From assembly GCA_002716125.1 (NCBI GenBank), contig PAZH01000059.1, positions 1 to 37,896 of the forward strand: a stretch of 37,896 nucleotides of DNA, in the 5' to 3' direction. The stretch's first letter is position 1, and each line of letters begins with the position of its first letter. Source of the DNA: Rhodospirillaceae bacterium (GTDB lineage: Bacteria > Pseudomonadota > Alphaproteobacteria > UBA8366). This document shows, in pieces, positions 8,055 through 17,237 of the stretch. Position numbers and translations under genes: made by a program. The notes beneath the pieces were generated by a model. That model did no database searches, was not told the DNA's origin, and saw only the letters and a program-made list of their open reading frames with translations.

Positions 8055-9554
8055 ATGCTCGAATTCTTAACCTTCCGGCGCCTGCTCCTGGTCCTGACGG
8101 TCCAGCTGACGACCTTGCTGCAGGGCATGTCCATCACAGTGATCTCCGTCGTCCTGCCGCAGATGAAGGGCACGCTGTCGGCGACACAGGATCAGATTGC
8201 CTGGACCGTTACCTTCAATTTAGTGGCCACCGCCATTGCGACGCCGATGACCGGCTGGCTCGCGGCGCGGCTCGGCTGGCGCAACCTTTTGGTCGGCACG
8301 GTGATCGGCTTCACCATCGCGACCGTCTTGTGCGGCACCGCGGATTCGCTCGAAGCCCTTGTGTTCTATCGCATCCTGCAAGGCGTCTTTGGGGCGCCGC
8401 TGCAACCGCTCGGCCAAGGGATGCTTCTGGCTAGTTTCCCAAAGCATCTCCACGCCATGGTTTTGATGATGTGGGGTATCGGCGGGGTCTTCGGGCCGGT
8501 GCTCGGCCCTGTCTTCGGCGGTGTCATGGCGGAAGCGATCAACTGGCGATGGGCCTTCTTCGCCATGGTCCCGTTCGGCATCATCGCCGCGATCACCTCC
8601 TGGATCAGCCTTACCGAAAAACAGCGCGGCACCTATCCAAAGCTAGATGTCTTCGGGATCGCCATGCTGTCGATCGCGATCGGCGCCGCCACCCTGATGT
8701 TCAATCGCGGCCAGCGCCTCGACTGGTTCGCCTCGACGGAGATCATCATCGAGACCTCCATCGCCTGCGTCGCCTTCTACCTCTATCTCGTCCATACCTT
8801 CACCGCCGAACGGCCGTTTTTCGACCGCGCACTGTTCACCGACCGGAACTTCGTCATGGGGCTCATTCTATCGCTCCTGATGGGAATGCTCAGTTATACC
8901 CCCATGGTCATGTTCCCGCCGATGATGAAAGAGCTGGCGGGCTATCCCGAAAGCGTCATCGGCTACCTGCTGACCGCGCGCGGTGTCGGCAATTGGCTGA
9001 GCTTCATAATCGTCGTCCCGCTCACCCGACGATGGCCCCGCGCGACGCTCGCTCTCGGTCTCGCCTTCCAAGCGCTTTCCGGCTTCTGGATGGCGCAACT
9101 CGATGTGACGATGAACGCGACCGACGTCTTCTGGATGAACGTAATGCAAGGGTTCGGATTCGGCCTCGGCTATACGCCAATGGCGACACTCGCTTTCTCG
9201 ACCCTGCAAGAGCGTCTCATGGTCGAAGGCTCCGCCCTCTTCAACGTGCTCCGGCACTTCGGCAGCGTTGTCTTCGTTTCCTTAAGCATCCTCGTGCTCG
9301 TCTACGGCACCCAATACAGCTATGCCGACCTCCGCGACTGGGTCACGCCCTTCAACGAGTTGTTCGGGCTCTCATCGGTTTCGGGCGGGTGGTCGCTTGA
9401 AACCCGGGAAGGAATCGCGGTCTTAAACGACGAGGTTTTGCGCCAAGCCACAATGATCGGCTACATCAATTCGTTCTATCTCTTCGCGATCACCGCTGCG
9501 CTCAGCGTGCCGCTCGTCCTGCTCTTCAGCCGGCCCCAGAAAAACGAAGGCTAA
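8055..9554 (+). CDS. DHA2-family MFS exporter (EmrB/QacA type)
   Basis: A 499-residue polytopic inner-membrane protein with about 14 predicted helices, which fits the DHA2 subgroup of the major facilitator superfamily (proton-driven drug or organic-anion efflux). The first helix begins at about residue 8. The loop 2-3 motif GWLAARLGWRN and the motif-C-like helix around GVFGPVLGPVFGGV are typical of EmrB-like exporters. No EmrA-like membrane-fusion partner is adjacent. It is divergent from the dehalogenase cluster, so it may export a substrate or intermediate of that pathway (inference). It converges with the DMT transporter, the two stop codons being 7 nt apart. Confidence 0.88.
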   Translation: MLEFLTFRRLLLVLTVQLTTLLQGMSITVISVVLPQMKGTLSATQDQIAWTVTFNLVATAIATPMTGWLAARLGWRNLLVGTVIGFTIATVLCGTADSLEALVFYRILQGVFGAPLQPLGQGMLLASFPKHLHAMVLMMWGIGGVFGPVLGPVFGGVMAEAINWRWAFFAMVPFGIIAAITSWISLTEKQRGTYPKLDVFGIAMLSIAIGAATLMFNRGQRLDWFASTEIIIETSIACVAFYLYLVHTFTAERPFFDRALFTDRNFVMGLILSLLMGMLSYTPMVMFPPMMKELAGYPESVIGYLLTARGVGNWLSFIIVVPLTRRWPRATLALGLAFQALSGFWMAQLDVTMNATDVFWMNVMQGFGFGLGYTPMATLAFSTLQERLMVEGSALFNVLRHFGSVVFVSLSILVLVYGTQYSYADLRDWVTPFNELFGLSSVSGGWSLETREGIAVLNDEVLRQATMIGYINSFYLFAITAALSVPLVLLFSRPQKNEG

Positions 9555-9560
9555 GAACGA

Positions 9561-10448
9561 TTAGAGCCGACCCTTTACCCGAAGCTCCCGCCACCAGATA
9601 AAGAGTCCGCTGCCAACAACAACTGCACCGCCGATAATAATATCGCGCTGCGGAACGTCGCCGAAGAAGAGGTAGCCGTAGATCACCGCCCAAACCAAGT
9701 TGAAGTAGCGGAAGGGCGCGAGCACCGCGACCTCGCCGAAGCGAAAGGCAATGACGAGGAAATACTGCCCGACCCCCTGGAGAATGCCGGTCGCTGCCAG
9801 AATTCCGATGCCATAGAGATCCGGCGTCTTCCAATCGAAGGGCAGCGCGCACAGGCCGCCGATCAACACAAAGGCGGTCGAGTAGAACATGATCGAATTG
9901 TTCGTCTCCGTCGTCGACAGGCGGCGCGTGATGATATCGCGGAGCGAGTTCGTGAAAGCGGCAGACAAGGCAAAGACCGCAATCCAGACCAGTGGGTTAG
10001 AGCCCGGCTTGATCATGTAGAGCACGCCGGCGAAACCAATCAGCACCGCGGTCCAGCGCCGCCAGCCGACTTTTTCGCCCAAGAGAAACGGCGCCATCGC
10101 CGTGCCGAATATCGGCGAGGCGAAGAAGATCGCGATGACATCCGCGAGCGGCATCACCTTGATCGCCATCACGAAGCCGAACGTCGTGAACAGAACGCAG
10201 CCGCCCCGCAGTATTTGACCGCCCCAATTGTTGACACGGAGCGAGCCCAATCCACCGCTTCGCGAGACCATGAACAGGATTGGAATAAAGACAAAGAGCG
10301 AGCGGAAAAACAGAATTTCACCGACCGGGTATATGCCCGTGAGATGCTTCGCCAAACTATCCGTCAACGACAAGATCGCCCCTGCGGTGACAAGGGCCGC
10401 GATACCCTTCAATTGATCAACGGCTGGAGTGAGAGGTGGGGCGCTCAC
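9561..10448 (-). CDS. DMT-superfamily transporter (EamA domains)
   Basis: A 295-residue protein with ten predicted transmembrane helices arranged as two EamA repeats (about 12-145 and 155-290), the layout of drug/metabolite transporters such as RhaT/YdcZ relatives. The second repeat ends with the usual IIGGAVVVGSGLFI helix and a short basic tail. The start used here is GTG at 10448; no strong ribosome-binding site is visible, so the exact start is uncertain. The substrate cannot be inferred. It converges with the MFS gene and is the last gene before a 170-nt gap in which I see nothing definite. Confidence 0.83.
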   Translation of the reverse strand: MSAPPLTPAVDQLKGIAALVTAGAILSLTDSLAKHLTGIYPVGEILFFRSLFVFIPILFMVSRSGGLGSLRVNNWGGQILRGGCVLFTTFGFVMAIKVMPLADVIAIFFASPIFGTAMAPFLLGEKVGWRRWTAVLIGFAGVLYMIKPGSNPLVWIAVFALSAAFTNSLRDIITRRLSTTETNNSIMFYSTAFVLIGGLCALPFDWKTPDLYGIGILAATGILQGVGQYFLVIAFRFGEVAVLAPFRYFNLVWAVIYGYLFFGDVPQRDIIIGGAVVVGSGLFIWWRELRVKGRL

Positions 10449-10617
10449 GAGATGCTCGCCAGGTTACGGAGGTTAGGCACTCTTTCTACTTTAGCACGGT
10501 TTCACTCACATCACCTCCATCCAGGAAATCGGGCCGTTTATCGTGACCATTTTATGAGCCGAATGCACCGGACAGGCACCGCTATATGAGCACGTGAACC
10601 AAAACCAAAATTACCCG

Positions 10618-11172
10618 CTACTTCACGGGGTAGGAGCAGGTGAGAATTTGATCGATCGCTTCGCCGTCGGACGACAGCGGCAGAAGCAGCTTGATGACCC
10701 GGGTGTAATGCCGGGCGGGAATGACATGCCGGCGTTCGATACAGACCGGCGCCCGGCATTCGATCAGATGGCGGTATTCCTTCAAAACGGCATCCCGCAC
10801 AACCTCAGGCAAGACGGAGACATACTTGCCGGTCAACTCATACCCGTAGAGGGCAACGATTTTCGTGCCGAGCAGCCGGTAATAAAAGTCCGCGCCGCCA
10901 TCGATGACGTCCAGAACGCCAAGATTCCCCATCCATTGCTTAAATTCGATTACGTCGAAGTCGCGGCGCGACGGCATCGAACGCTCTAGGCATTTTCCGG
11001 CCCAGAGGTCGTTCAAGTTACGAAGCTGCGGATGATTTATCGCACTTAAATTCGTCAATCCGTCAATTCCGTTCTGGTCTGAACAAAGAATGTGGGCAGG
11101 CCGTCCAAATACGTGGCGTAGATTATCTATTCTATGTTTTGGGCCTCGCCGTACCGAGTTCTCTGTACTCAA
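10618..11172 (-). CDS. PAS_5-type PAS domain protein
   Basis: A 184-residue protein. From about residue 45 it fits the alphaproteobacterial single-domain PAS_5 family: LWAGKCLERSMPSRRDFD, then a strand-rich core with FYYRLLGTKIVALYGYELTGKY. These proteins are thought to sense small ligands, but no output domain is attached. The listed start is TTG at 11172 with no clear ribosome-binding site, and the first 40 residues are not family-like, so the true start may lie further in. It is divergent from folE; the gap carries the folE promoter and candidate Zur site. Confidence 0.7.
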   Translation of the reverse strand: MSTENSVRRGPKHRIDNLRHVFGRPAHILCSDQNGIDGLTNLSAINHPQLRNLNDLWAGKCLERSMPSRRDFDVIEFKQWMGNLGVLDVIDGGADFYYRLLGTKIVALYGYELTGKYVSVLPEVVRDAVLKEYRHLIECRAPVCIERRHVIPARHYTRVIKLLLPLSSDGEAIDQILTCSYPVK

Positions 11173-11230
11173 CGAAGGTTTAGCAAAAGAATCTTATTCA
11201 ATCGTAAAGGCCTAATCACCTTATCCCGCC

Positions 11231-11258
11231 TTGTTTTCGATCTTCCCAACGTTATAAC
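11231..11258 (+). promoter_or_regulatory. folE promoter with candidate Zur operator
   Basis: TTGTTT (11231-11236) and TATAAC (11253-11258) are separated by 16 nt and form a sigma70-like promoter. The -10 box is embedded in GTTATAAC (11251-11258), the palindromic core also found in the other three Zur-type promoters of the window with the same 16-nt spacing. The flanks match the extended palindrome only poorly, so operator strength is uncertain; the promoter geometry is the stronger evidence. Confidence 0.5.
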
Positions 11259-11325
11259 CTCTTCTTAACTGTATATGGACATTTTGATCCTGGGCGCGCT
11301 GCGTGACCGGGAAAGTGGGTATGAC

Positions 11326-11970
11326 ATGAACAAAGAACTTGTGGGTAAACGCTCCCAGAACACCGATGCGGACCGACGACGACAGCCCACACGGGTCGAG
11401 GCTGAAGCCGCCGTTCGGACGCTGATCGAATGGGCAGGCGATGACCCGGATCGCGAAGGCCTCCTAGGCACCCCCGAACGCGTGGTGCGTGCATATGAAG
11501 AGTTCTTCGCTGGATACCACGAAGACCCCGTTGCTTTGCTCACGACGACATTCCAGGAAACGGCCGACTACGATGAAATGATCGTCATGCGGGACATCCG
11601 ACTGGAATCGCATTGCGAACATCACATTGTCCCCATCCTCGGCAAAGTGCATATCGGTTACTTGCCGTCCGACCGAGTCGTCGGAATTTCGAAACTGGCG
11701 CGAGTCGTCGAAGTCTTCGCGAAGCGCCTGCAAATTCAGGAAACATTGACGGCACAGATCGCCGATACGATCCAAAAGGTCCTGCAGCCTCAGGGTGTCG
11801 GCGTCGTTATCGAAGCGGCACACCAGTGCATGACAACGCGCGGTGTCCGCAAACCAGGCGTCAGCATGGTGACGAGCCGCATGTTGGGTTCCTTCCGCGA
11901 CGACCCGACGACCCGCCGGGAGTTCCTCTCCATCATCGGGAACCCGAGAAGCGGGATCGCGTCGGCTTAG
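11326..11970 (+). CDS. folE: GTP cyclohydrolase I
   Basis: GTP cyclohydrolase I (FolE), which turns GTP into 7,8-dihydroneopterin triphosphate at the head of folate synthesis. The zinc ligands of the classical enzyme are all present: C97 and H100 in SHCEHHIVP, and C168 in HQCMTTRGV. This is therefore a type IA-like, zinc-type sequence rather than FolE2. I chose ATG 11326 (214 residues) because the upstream ATG at 11275 lies only 17 nt from the -10 box and adds a non-family extension; GGGAAAGTGGG precedes 11326. It is followed 42 nt later by an Fe-type alcohol dehydrogenase on the same strand. Its candidate Zur promoter suggests it could be the zinc-limitation copy (folE paralogues occur in other Zur regulons), though whether another folE exists cannot be seen here. 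Confidence 0.9.
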   Translation: MNKELVGKRSQNTDADRRRQPTRVEAEAAVRTLIEWAGDDPDREGLLGTPERVVRAYEEFFAGYHEDPVALLTTTFQETADYDEMIVMRDIRLESHCEHHIVPILGKVHIGYLPSDRVVGISKLARVVEVFAKRLQIQETLTAQIADTIQKVLQPQGVGVVIEAAHQCMTTRGVRKPGVSMVTSRMLGSFRDDPTTRREFLSIIGNPRSGIASA

Positions 11971-12012
11971 AGCGAGCGGCCGCTTAGCGGCACGCACATA
12001 TCGGGATTCAAC

Positions 12013-13140
12013 ATGGCGACTCTAACTTATTTGACGACCACGCACTTCGATTTTGGTGCCATCCAGAAACTGCCGGCTGAACTCGGACGCGCCGGTATTT
12101 CAAAGCCGCTGATCGCAACGGACAAAGGCGTGCGCTCGGCTGGTCTGGTTGAAGCGGTAACCGGCGCGCTTGGCGGCGACATGGCGATCTCGATCTTTGA
12201 TGAGACGCCGGGCAACCCAACCGAAGCAGCCGTTTTGAAGGCCTTCGATCAGTACGCGTCAGATGGGTGCGACGGGGTCGTCGCGATTGGCGGTGGCTCT
12301 TCGATGGATCTTGGCAAGGCCGTCGCATTGCTCGCAGGCAGCGGCGGTCCGTTGGATCAATACGATCCATTGGCAGGCGGCGCAAAGCGGGTCCAGTCCG
12401 TTGCCCCCTTGATCGCCGTTCCGACCACGTCCGGAACCGGCAGCGAGGTGTCCGTCGGCTTCGTGATCATCATGGAAGATGGCCGCAAGCTGACCTTTGC
12501 CAGCCCGCATTTCGTACCGAAAGCGGCGATTTGCGATCCGGAACTGACATTGGGCCTGCCCGCAATGATGACAGCCGCCACAGGTATGGATGCCATCACC
12601 CACTGCATCGAAGCGTTCCTCACACCGACGATCAACCCGCCCGCCGACGGGGTCGCGCTCGATGGCCTATGGCGCGGCTGGCGCCACTTGCCCTCTGCTG
12701 TGAAGGATGGCGGGGACCGTGACGCACGCTGCCAGATGATGATGTGCTCGACTGAAGGCGCGATGTCTTTCATCAAAGGTCTGGGTGCGGTGCACGCCAT
12801 GAGCCATGCCGCCGGACGAATTGCGCGCCTGAACCTCCATCACGGGACGTTGAATGCGGTCTTCTTGCCCGCCGTCCTGCGGTTCAACGCGCCCAACTGC
12901 GAAGAAAAATACGAACGCATCCGCCAGGCCATCGGATTGACGCCCGGCGCCGATATCGCGGCAGCCATCACGGCGATGAACGCCGATATCGGATTGCCGT
13001 CCGGCCTGCAAGAGATGGGCGTGGAAGAGGACGATATTCCGGAGATGATCGCCTACGCGATGAAGGATTTGTCCGCATTGACCAATCCGCGCACCGCGTC
13101 AGAAAACGACTTCGAGGCCATGATCCGCGAGTCGTTCTGA
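12013..13140 (+). CDS. iron-containing (group III) alcohol dehydrogenase
   Basis: A 375-residue group III metal-dependent alcohol dehydrogenase with an NAD-binding N-terminal part (GGGSSMD at 93-99, PTTSGTGSE at 137-145) and an all-helical metal-binding C-terminal part. Likely metal ligands are D193 and H197 (GMDAITHCIEAF), H261 (AVHAMSH) and H277 (LHHG). The spacing between the last two ligands is 16 rather than the 14 of FucO. Members usually use Fe(II), not zinc. It is probably cotranscribed with folE. In a zinc-starvation setting it could stand in for a zinc alcohol dehydrogenase (inference). The alcohol substrate is unknown. Confidence 0.85.
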   Translation: MATLTYLTTTHFDFGAIQKLPAELGRAGISKPLIATDKGVRSAGLVEAVTGALGGDMAISIFDETPGNPTEAAVLKAFDQYASDGCDGVVAIGGGSSMDLGKAVALLAGSGGPLDQYDPLAGGAKRVQSVAPLIAVPTTSGTGSEVSVGFVIIMEDGRKLTFASPHFVPKAAICDPELTLGLPAMMTAATGMDAITHCIEAFLTPTINPPADGVALDGLWRGWRHLPSAVKDGGDRDARCQMMMCSTEGAMSFIKGLGAVHAMSHAAGRIARLNLHHGTLNAVFLPAVLRFNAPNCEEKYERIRQAIGLTPGADIAAAITAMNADIGLPSGLQEMGVEEDDIPEMIAYAMKDLSALTNPRTASENDFEAMIRESF

Positions 13141-13170
13141 TTAAACCAGTGCTTCGCTTCTTCGATTAGG

Positions 13171-13650
13171 TCACGTCCGCGCGACCGGCTCAGTGCTTAT
13201 CGTAGCGGGTGTCGACTCATCGCGTGACAAACCCAATTCCGCAATCGCGCGTTGGAGCGCTTCGAAGGGAAGGAACGCCGAGTTGTGCCGACTGCGGAAG
13301 TCCGCGACCGGGAGGAACGGTTCGAGGATGCTCCAAGGACCCGACGGAGGGGGCGTTTTCTCTTTGAGAATAGCACTCATGATCTCAGCACCGTCGTTTA
13401 CCTCGTCAACCGTCAACCCAACGACGGTTCGCGCAACGACAGAGGCGGACGCCTGGCCGATAGCGCATGCTTTGGGCTCGTGCGCGTAATCGGCGATGAC
13501 ATTGCCATCGAGCTTGATATCTATGGTGATCCAGCTCCCGCAAAGCCGGCTATGTGCATCGGCGGACGCGTCCGGCGCGTCGAGACGACCGACCCGCGGT
13601 ATTGACCCTGCAAATTCCAAAATTTGGCCCTTGTATAGGTCGAGGTCCAT
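13171..13650 (-). CDS. IscU/NifU-like iron-sulfur scaffold protein
   Basis: A 159-residue U-type scaffold homologue. Two of the three IscU cysteines are present: C37 (LCGS) and C62 (KACAIGQASAS). The third position is Asn123 in RHNSAFLPFEAL, and the Asp that follows Cys-Gly in IscU is Ser39. Canonical cluster or zinc binding is therefore altered, although as I recall divergent scaffold proteins of this kind are common in alphaproteobacteria. Its ATG overlaps the sufE stop codon by one base. It is the last gene of the zur-COG0523-cysS-sufE operon, paired with its likely sulfur-donor partner SufE. The C-terminal tail of about 20 residues looks disordered. Confidence 0.8.
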   Translation of the reverse strand: MDLDLYKGQILEFAGSIPRVGRLDAPDASADAHSRLCGSWITIDIKLDGNVIADYAHEPKACAIGQASASVVARTVVGLTVDEVNDGAEIMSAILKEKTPPPSGPWSILEPFLPVADFRSRHNSAFLPFEALQRAIAELGLSRDESTPATISTEPVART

Positions 13651-14123
13651 TAGGTGTCATCCTCGGCGAGATCTTCCGATGCATGTGCTGTCGCGAACGC
13701 ACGAATCCGTTCGAGCATAAGCGCAAGACCGTTCGCCCGGTGTGGGGAAAGATGCGTCGAAAGACCGATCTCGTCGACGAATGTCGGCGTCGTGGCCAGG
13801 ACCTGTTGAGGTTGCCGCCCCGAATAAACTTGAAGGAGCAACGCAATGATCCCTGCGACGATCGCTGAGTCGCTCGTCGCCGCGAATTCGAGCCTGCCGT
13901 TGCGATAATCACAAACGAGCCAAACACCGGACTGGCAGCCATGAATACGATTGCTTTCGACCTGCGCCGTTTCCGGAAATGGCGGCAATTGGCGCCCAAG
14001 CTCGATCAGATATTGGTAGCGCTCGGACCAATCGTCGAAGAACTGAAAGCTCTCCACAATGGATTCTTGGGCCTCCGCGATCGTTTCGGTCGGCTCGGCT
14101 GGCACCTGCAAATGACCCTCCAT
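13650..14123 (-). CDS. sufE: SufE-family cysteine desulfuration protein
   Basis: A 157-residue SufE protein, which accepts persulfide sulfur from a SufS-type cysteine desulfurase and passes it to a scaffold. The active Cys lies in HGCQSGVWLV (about residue 63), matching the GCQSxVW signature. N-terminal FQFFDDWSERYQYLIELG and C-terminal LSPHRANGL are standard family segments. Its ATG follows the cysS stop codon directly (TAAATG), so translation is coupled. No cysteine desulfurase gene is in the window. Its presence in a Zur-headed operon with cysteinyl-tRNA synthetase links cysteine use and Fe-S assembly to zinc status (inference). Confidence 0.88.
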   Translation of the reverse strand: MEGHLQVPAEPTETIAEAQESIVESFQFFDDWSERYQYLIELGRQLPPFPETAQVESNRIHGCQSGVWLVCDYRNGRLEFAATSDSAIVAGIIALLLQVYSGRQPQQVLATTPTFVDEIGLSTHLSPHRANGLALMLERIRAFATAHASEDLAEDDT

Positions 14124-15506
14124 TTACCCAGTCCGCCGCCACGCCGAGCCATCGGCATGGTCCTCAACAGTAACGCCCAGTGCGGTAAGTTCGTCCCGAA
14201 TCTGGTCCGCGGTCGCAAAATCGCGCGCCGATCGCGCAGCAAAGCGTTCTTCGACCAAACGCTGAATCGTTGCTGTATCACAGTCATCTTCGGCAGGACG
14301 GCCAAACCAGTCCGCCGGGTTTTGTTGCAATAGGCCCAGCAGGGCGCCAGCCTCACGCAGAGCCGCTTTGTACGTCGCGCGATCCTCTGCCGTCTCCGCC
14401 TGACGCGCTGCCTTGGCCAACTGGAAGAGTTCGGCAATGGCACCCGGGAAGTTCAGATCGTCCTCAAGGGCCGCTTCAAACGTATCCAGTAGATCCGCTG
14501 CAAGGGGCACGTCCGGTGCATCGCTGAGATCGTCGAGCACGCCGTACAAGCGATCCAATCCCCGCTTCGCCTGCGCAAGGCCCTTGGCGCTCCAGTCGAG
14601 AGGCTGGCGATAATGCGCGCCCAGAAGCGCAAAGCGGATCGCTTCTCCCGGCGCGTCATCGAGAAGATCGCGGACAAGCAGCACATTGCCGAGCGATTTC
14701 GACATCTTCCGCCCTTCGACGGTAACGAAGCCATTGTGGACCCAATAGCGGCAGTAGAGCTCGCCATCATGGGCACAAGTCCCCTGGGCAATCTCATTCT
14801 CGTGGTGCGGGAAGATCAAATCCTGCCCGCCGCCATGAATATCGATCGAATTGCCCAAATGTTCCTCGATCATCGCCGAGCACTCGATATGCCATCCCGG
14901 ACGGCCGCGCCCCCACGGGCTGTCCCAACCCGGCAGATCGGGTGTCGAAGGCTTCCAGAGGACGAAATCGGCGGGGTCTTTCTTGTATGGAGCGACGTCG
15001 ACCCTGGCGCCGGCGATCATCTCATCGCGGTCCCGACCGGACAGGGCGCCATACGCGGGAAACGAGGGAACGTCGAACAGAACGTGTCCTTCGGCTGCAT
15101 AAGCGTGCCCACGGGCGATCAGCTGTTCCACCATGTTGATGATATCCGGAATATGCTCGGTCACACGCGGTTCAAGGTCGGGCGGCAAAACGCCGAGCGC
15201 CGTCATATCGGACTGGTAGGCCTCAATGAATCGCTCCGTAATTGAAGAGATCGGGAGGCCCGATTCCTTTGCGGCAGTATTTATCTTGTCGTCGACGTCG
15301 GTGTAGTTTCGGGCATAGACGACCTTCTCGAAGCGCTTCTTCAAAACGCGATAAAGGACGTCGAACACGACCGCGGGACGGGCATTGCCAATATGGGCGA
15401 AGTTATAGACCGTCGGCCCGCAGACATACATCGTCACGTGATGTGGGTTTGCCGGCACAAACGGCTCCTTTTTTCCCTTCAGGGTATTGGTCAACGTGAG
15501 AGTCAT
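14124..15506 (-). CDS. cysS: cysteinyl-tRNA synthetase
   Basis: A full-length (460 residues) class I cysteinyl-tRNA synthetase, which charges tRNA-Cys. All four zinc ligands that recognise the cysteine thiol are present at essentially the E. coli positions: C29 (VCGPTVY), C209 (IECSAM), H234 and E238 (HHENEIA). The HIGH motif appears as HIGN at 38-41 and KMSKS is at 267-271. Its ATG overlaps the stop of the COG0523 gene (ATGA at 15503-15506), so it is translationally coupled inside the zur operon. CysRS paralogues occur in other Zur regulons, but this one keeps a complete zinc site, so it may be either the sole housekeeping copy or an extra copy. Confidence 0.95.
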   Translation of the reverse strand: MTLTLTNTLKGKKEPFVPANPHHVTMYVCGPTVYNFAHIGNARPAVVFDVLYRVLKKRFEKVVYARNYTDVDDKINTAAKESGLPISSITERFIEAYQSDMTALGVLPPDLEPRVTEHIPDIINMVEQLIARGHAYAAEGHVLFDVPSFPAYGALSGRDRDEMIAGARVDVAPYKKDPADFVLWKPSTPDLPGWDSPWGRGRPGWHIECSAMIEEHLGNSIDIHGGGQDLIFPHHENEIAQGTCAHDGELYCRYWVHNGFVTVEGRKMSKSLGNVLLVRDLLDDAPGEAIRFALLGAHYRQPLDWSAKGLAQAKRGLDRLYGVLDDLSDAPDVPLAADLLDTFEAALEDDLNFPGAIAELFQLAKAARQAETAEDRATYKAALREAGALLGLLQQNPADWFGRPAEDDCDTATIQRLVEERFAARSARDFATADQIRDELTALGVTVEDHADGSAWRRTG

Positions 15507-16663
15507 TTTCGTTCCTCTACCGTGCCAACTTCCCCCACACCCGTCGTCATGGGCGACATCTCGTCGTGTTGATAATTACTGCTCTTGAGCATTTCCAGCG
15601 TGCCCCGAAGCGCCCCTTCGTCGATATCACGCGTAATGAAGACGACACGGGAGCGGCGGTCTTCGCTCGGCCACTCCTCGAGTGAGACAGCCGGGTGGAA
15701 GATGTGTTGGACCCCGTGGACGATGATGGGTCCGTCACATTCGACCACATTGAAGATTCCCTTAATTCGCAGGAAATCTTCACCCCGAAATACAATCAGC
15801 GTCTCAAGCCAGGTATTCAGCGCATCGCTGAGGATTGGCTCATCAATCGTCAGGCAAACCGCCTTTATATGCGCGTCATGCCGATTGACGTCATTATGAT
15901 CGTGCGCGTGGTCGTGACCCGCGGCTTGATGATCATGATCGTGGTGGTGATGATCGTGCGAATCCGCGTAAGCTTCCGCCTTGAGCCAATTCTGCACGTC
16001 GAGGCTTTTCGTTTTTGGATTATAAAGACCCGCATCGAACAGCGAATCTGGATCAATGGCACCATCGATAGCGATGATCTGCGGCGCGGCGGGATTCAAG
16101 TCCCGGAGCCGTTCTTGCAATCCGCGCAAGACATTGGAGTCGACGAGGTCCGTCTTTGTAATCAGCAGGCGGTCGGCCATCGCGGCCTGTTTGACTGATT
16201 CAATCTGCTGGTCGAGTGTGCTGGCGCCATTAAACGCATCGACCGTCGCGATGACGCCATCTAGACGGTAATGCCTCGCGACGCCCGGATCGGTCATCAG
16301 GGTATGAAGGATCGGCGCCGGGTCGGCGAGACCTGTTGTCTCGATCACCACGCGGTCGAACCATACCTTGCCCTCACGAGCGAAGCGTCCCGGCGCCTCA
16401 CGCAAGGTCTTCGCCAGATCGCCTCGGATCGTACAGCAGAGACAACCACTCGCCATTTCGATGACAACCTCATCCTTGGCATGCGTCACGAGATCATGAT
16501 CCAGTCCGATTTCCCCGAACTCATTGATCAACACTAGTGTCCGGCTCAGCTCCGGTTGTTGGATCAGATGGTTTAGAACCGTCGTCTTGCCGCTGCCCAA
16601 GAACCCGGTCAGAACGGAGACCGGCAGGCGCTGCACCGATTCATCAAGAATCCAACTTTCCAT
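15503..16663 (-). CDS. COG0523 GTPase (CobW/ZNG1-like zinc metallochaperone) with His-rich linker
   Basis: A 386-residue G3E-family GTPase. Walker A is G20-FLGSGKT-T28, the metal-binding CxCC is C74-L-C76-C77, the ETTGLADP switch lies near 108-115, and TKTD at 169-172 is the guanine-specificity motif. Between the GTPase and CobW C-terminal domains is a strongly His/Asp-rich linker (about residues 236-265, at least a dozen His). Such proteins deliver zinc or other metals to target proteins, and those beside Zur are usually induced by zinc limitation. It is the second gene of the zur operon: its ATG shares one base with the zur stop, and its stop overlaps the cysS start. Confidence 0.9.
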   Translation of the reverse strand: MESWILDESVQRLPVSVLTGFLGSGKTTVLNHLIQQPELSRTLVLINEFGEIGLDHDLVTHAKDEVVIEMASGCLCCTIRGDLAKTLREAPGRFAREGKVWFDRVVIETTGLADPAPILHTLMTDPGVARHYRLDGVIATVDAFNGASTLDQQIESVKQAAMADRLLITKTDLVDSNVLRGLQERLRDLNPAAPQIIAIDGAIDPDSLFDAGLYNPKTKSLDVQNWLKAEAYADSHDHHHHDHDHQAAGHDHAHDHNDVNRHDAHIKAVCLTIDEPILSDALNTWLETLIVFRGEDFLRIKGIFNVVECDGPIIVHGVQHIFHPAVSLEEWPSEDRRSRVVFITRDIDEGALRGTLEMLKSSNYQHDEMSPMTTGVGEVGTVEERK

Positions 16664-17187
16664 TATCTTTCCCCTACGGATTGGAGGACGTCAGCATCGA
16701 CACATGTTGTACAAGTCCCTTCGACTTCGATCACGCGCCGCGCCGCACGGAAACCGATTTGCTCGGCTTTCTCGGAGATCAAACGCTCAAATCGCTGGTC
16801 CTCCAGCTCAGTGGATGCGCCACAAGTGTTGCAAATGAAGAACAGGCAATCGTTGCGCCGCTCGGGATGCACGCAAGGGACGAAAGCATTGAGACTCTCG
16901 ATCTTCGAGGCAAAACCCTCGGACATTAAGAACTCCAGTGCCCGATAGACAGTGGGCGGTCCAACCGGGCGGGATATCTTCAATGTAAGCTCATCGATTA
17001 GTTCATAGGCGCCCATCGGGTGGTCGTTTTCCCAAAGCAGTTCCAGTATCTGACGCCGCAGTTTCGTAAAGTGCAAACCCCGCGCGTCACAAAGAGATGC
17101 GGCGAGCGCAACGCGTTCTGCCGGCTCATGTTCCCCGCGACAGTTCGTGTCTATGCAGGGACGAGGGCGGGTTGGCAATGCAGTCAT
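16663..17187 (-). CDS. zur: Fur-family zinc uptake regulator Zur
   Basis: A 174-residue Fur-superfamily repressor. The winged-helix domain (about 35-105) contains the recognition segment GPPTVYRALEFL typical of Zur. The dimerisation domain carries C119xxC122 (CNTC) and C159xxC162 (CTTC) structural zinc sites, plus C105 in FVPCVHPER, which aligns with a zinc-sensing ligand of E. coli Zur. The N-terminus has an extra Cys pair (C11, C16). It is first in a five-gene leftward operon with a COG0523 GTPase next. Its own promoter carries one of the two palindromes at 17217-17257, so it is probably autoregulated. Zur is preferred over Fur or PerR because of the gene content and operator sequence. Confidence 0.92.
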   Translation of the reverse strand: MTALPTRPRPCIDTNCRGEHEPAERVALAASLCDARGLHFTKLRRQILELLWENDHPMGAYELIDELTLKISRPVGPPTVYRALEFLMSEGFASKIESLNAFVPCVHPERRNDCLFFICNTCGASTELEDQRFERLISEKAEQIGFRAARRVIEVEGTCTTCVDADVLQSVGER

Positions 17188-17201
17188 GTCAATTACCCGT
17201 G

Positions 17202-17229
17202 TTGCACTTCAAATATGTAATGTTATAAC
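17202..17229 (+). promoter_or_regulatory. hisI promoter with Zur operator 1
   Basis: TTGCAC (17202-17207) and TATAAC (17224-17229) are spaced by 16 nt. The -10 lies within GTAATGTTATAAC, whose left arm matches the full operator; the right arm beyond the GTTATAAC core is poor. Its centre is 22 bp (two helical turns) from operator 2, so cooperative binding by two Zur dimers across the divergent promoters is plausible. Confidence 0.7.
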
Positions 17230-17237
17230 GGCGTAAA

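Noticed and set aside
11275..11325. ATG 11275 as folE start
   Set aside because: It is only 17 nt from the -10 box, has no ribosome-binding site, and adds residues unlike FolE.
15865..16065. Plus- and minus-frame ORFs over the His-rich linker of the COG0523 gene
   Set aside because: They are low-complexity shadows of the CAC/CAT/GAC-rich linker; the GTPase frame is continuous on both sides.
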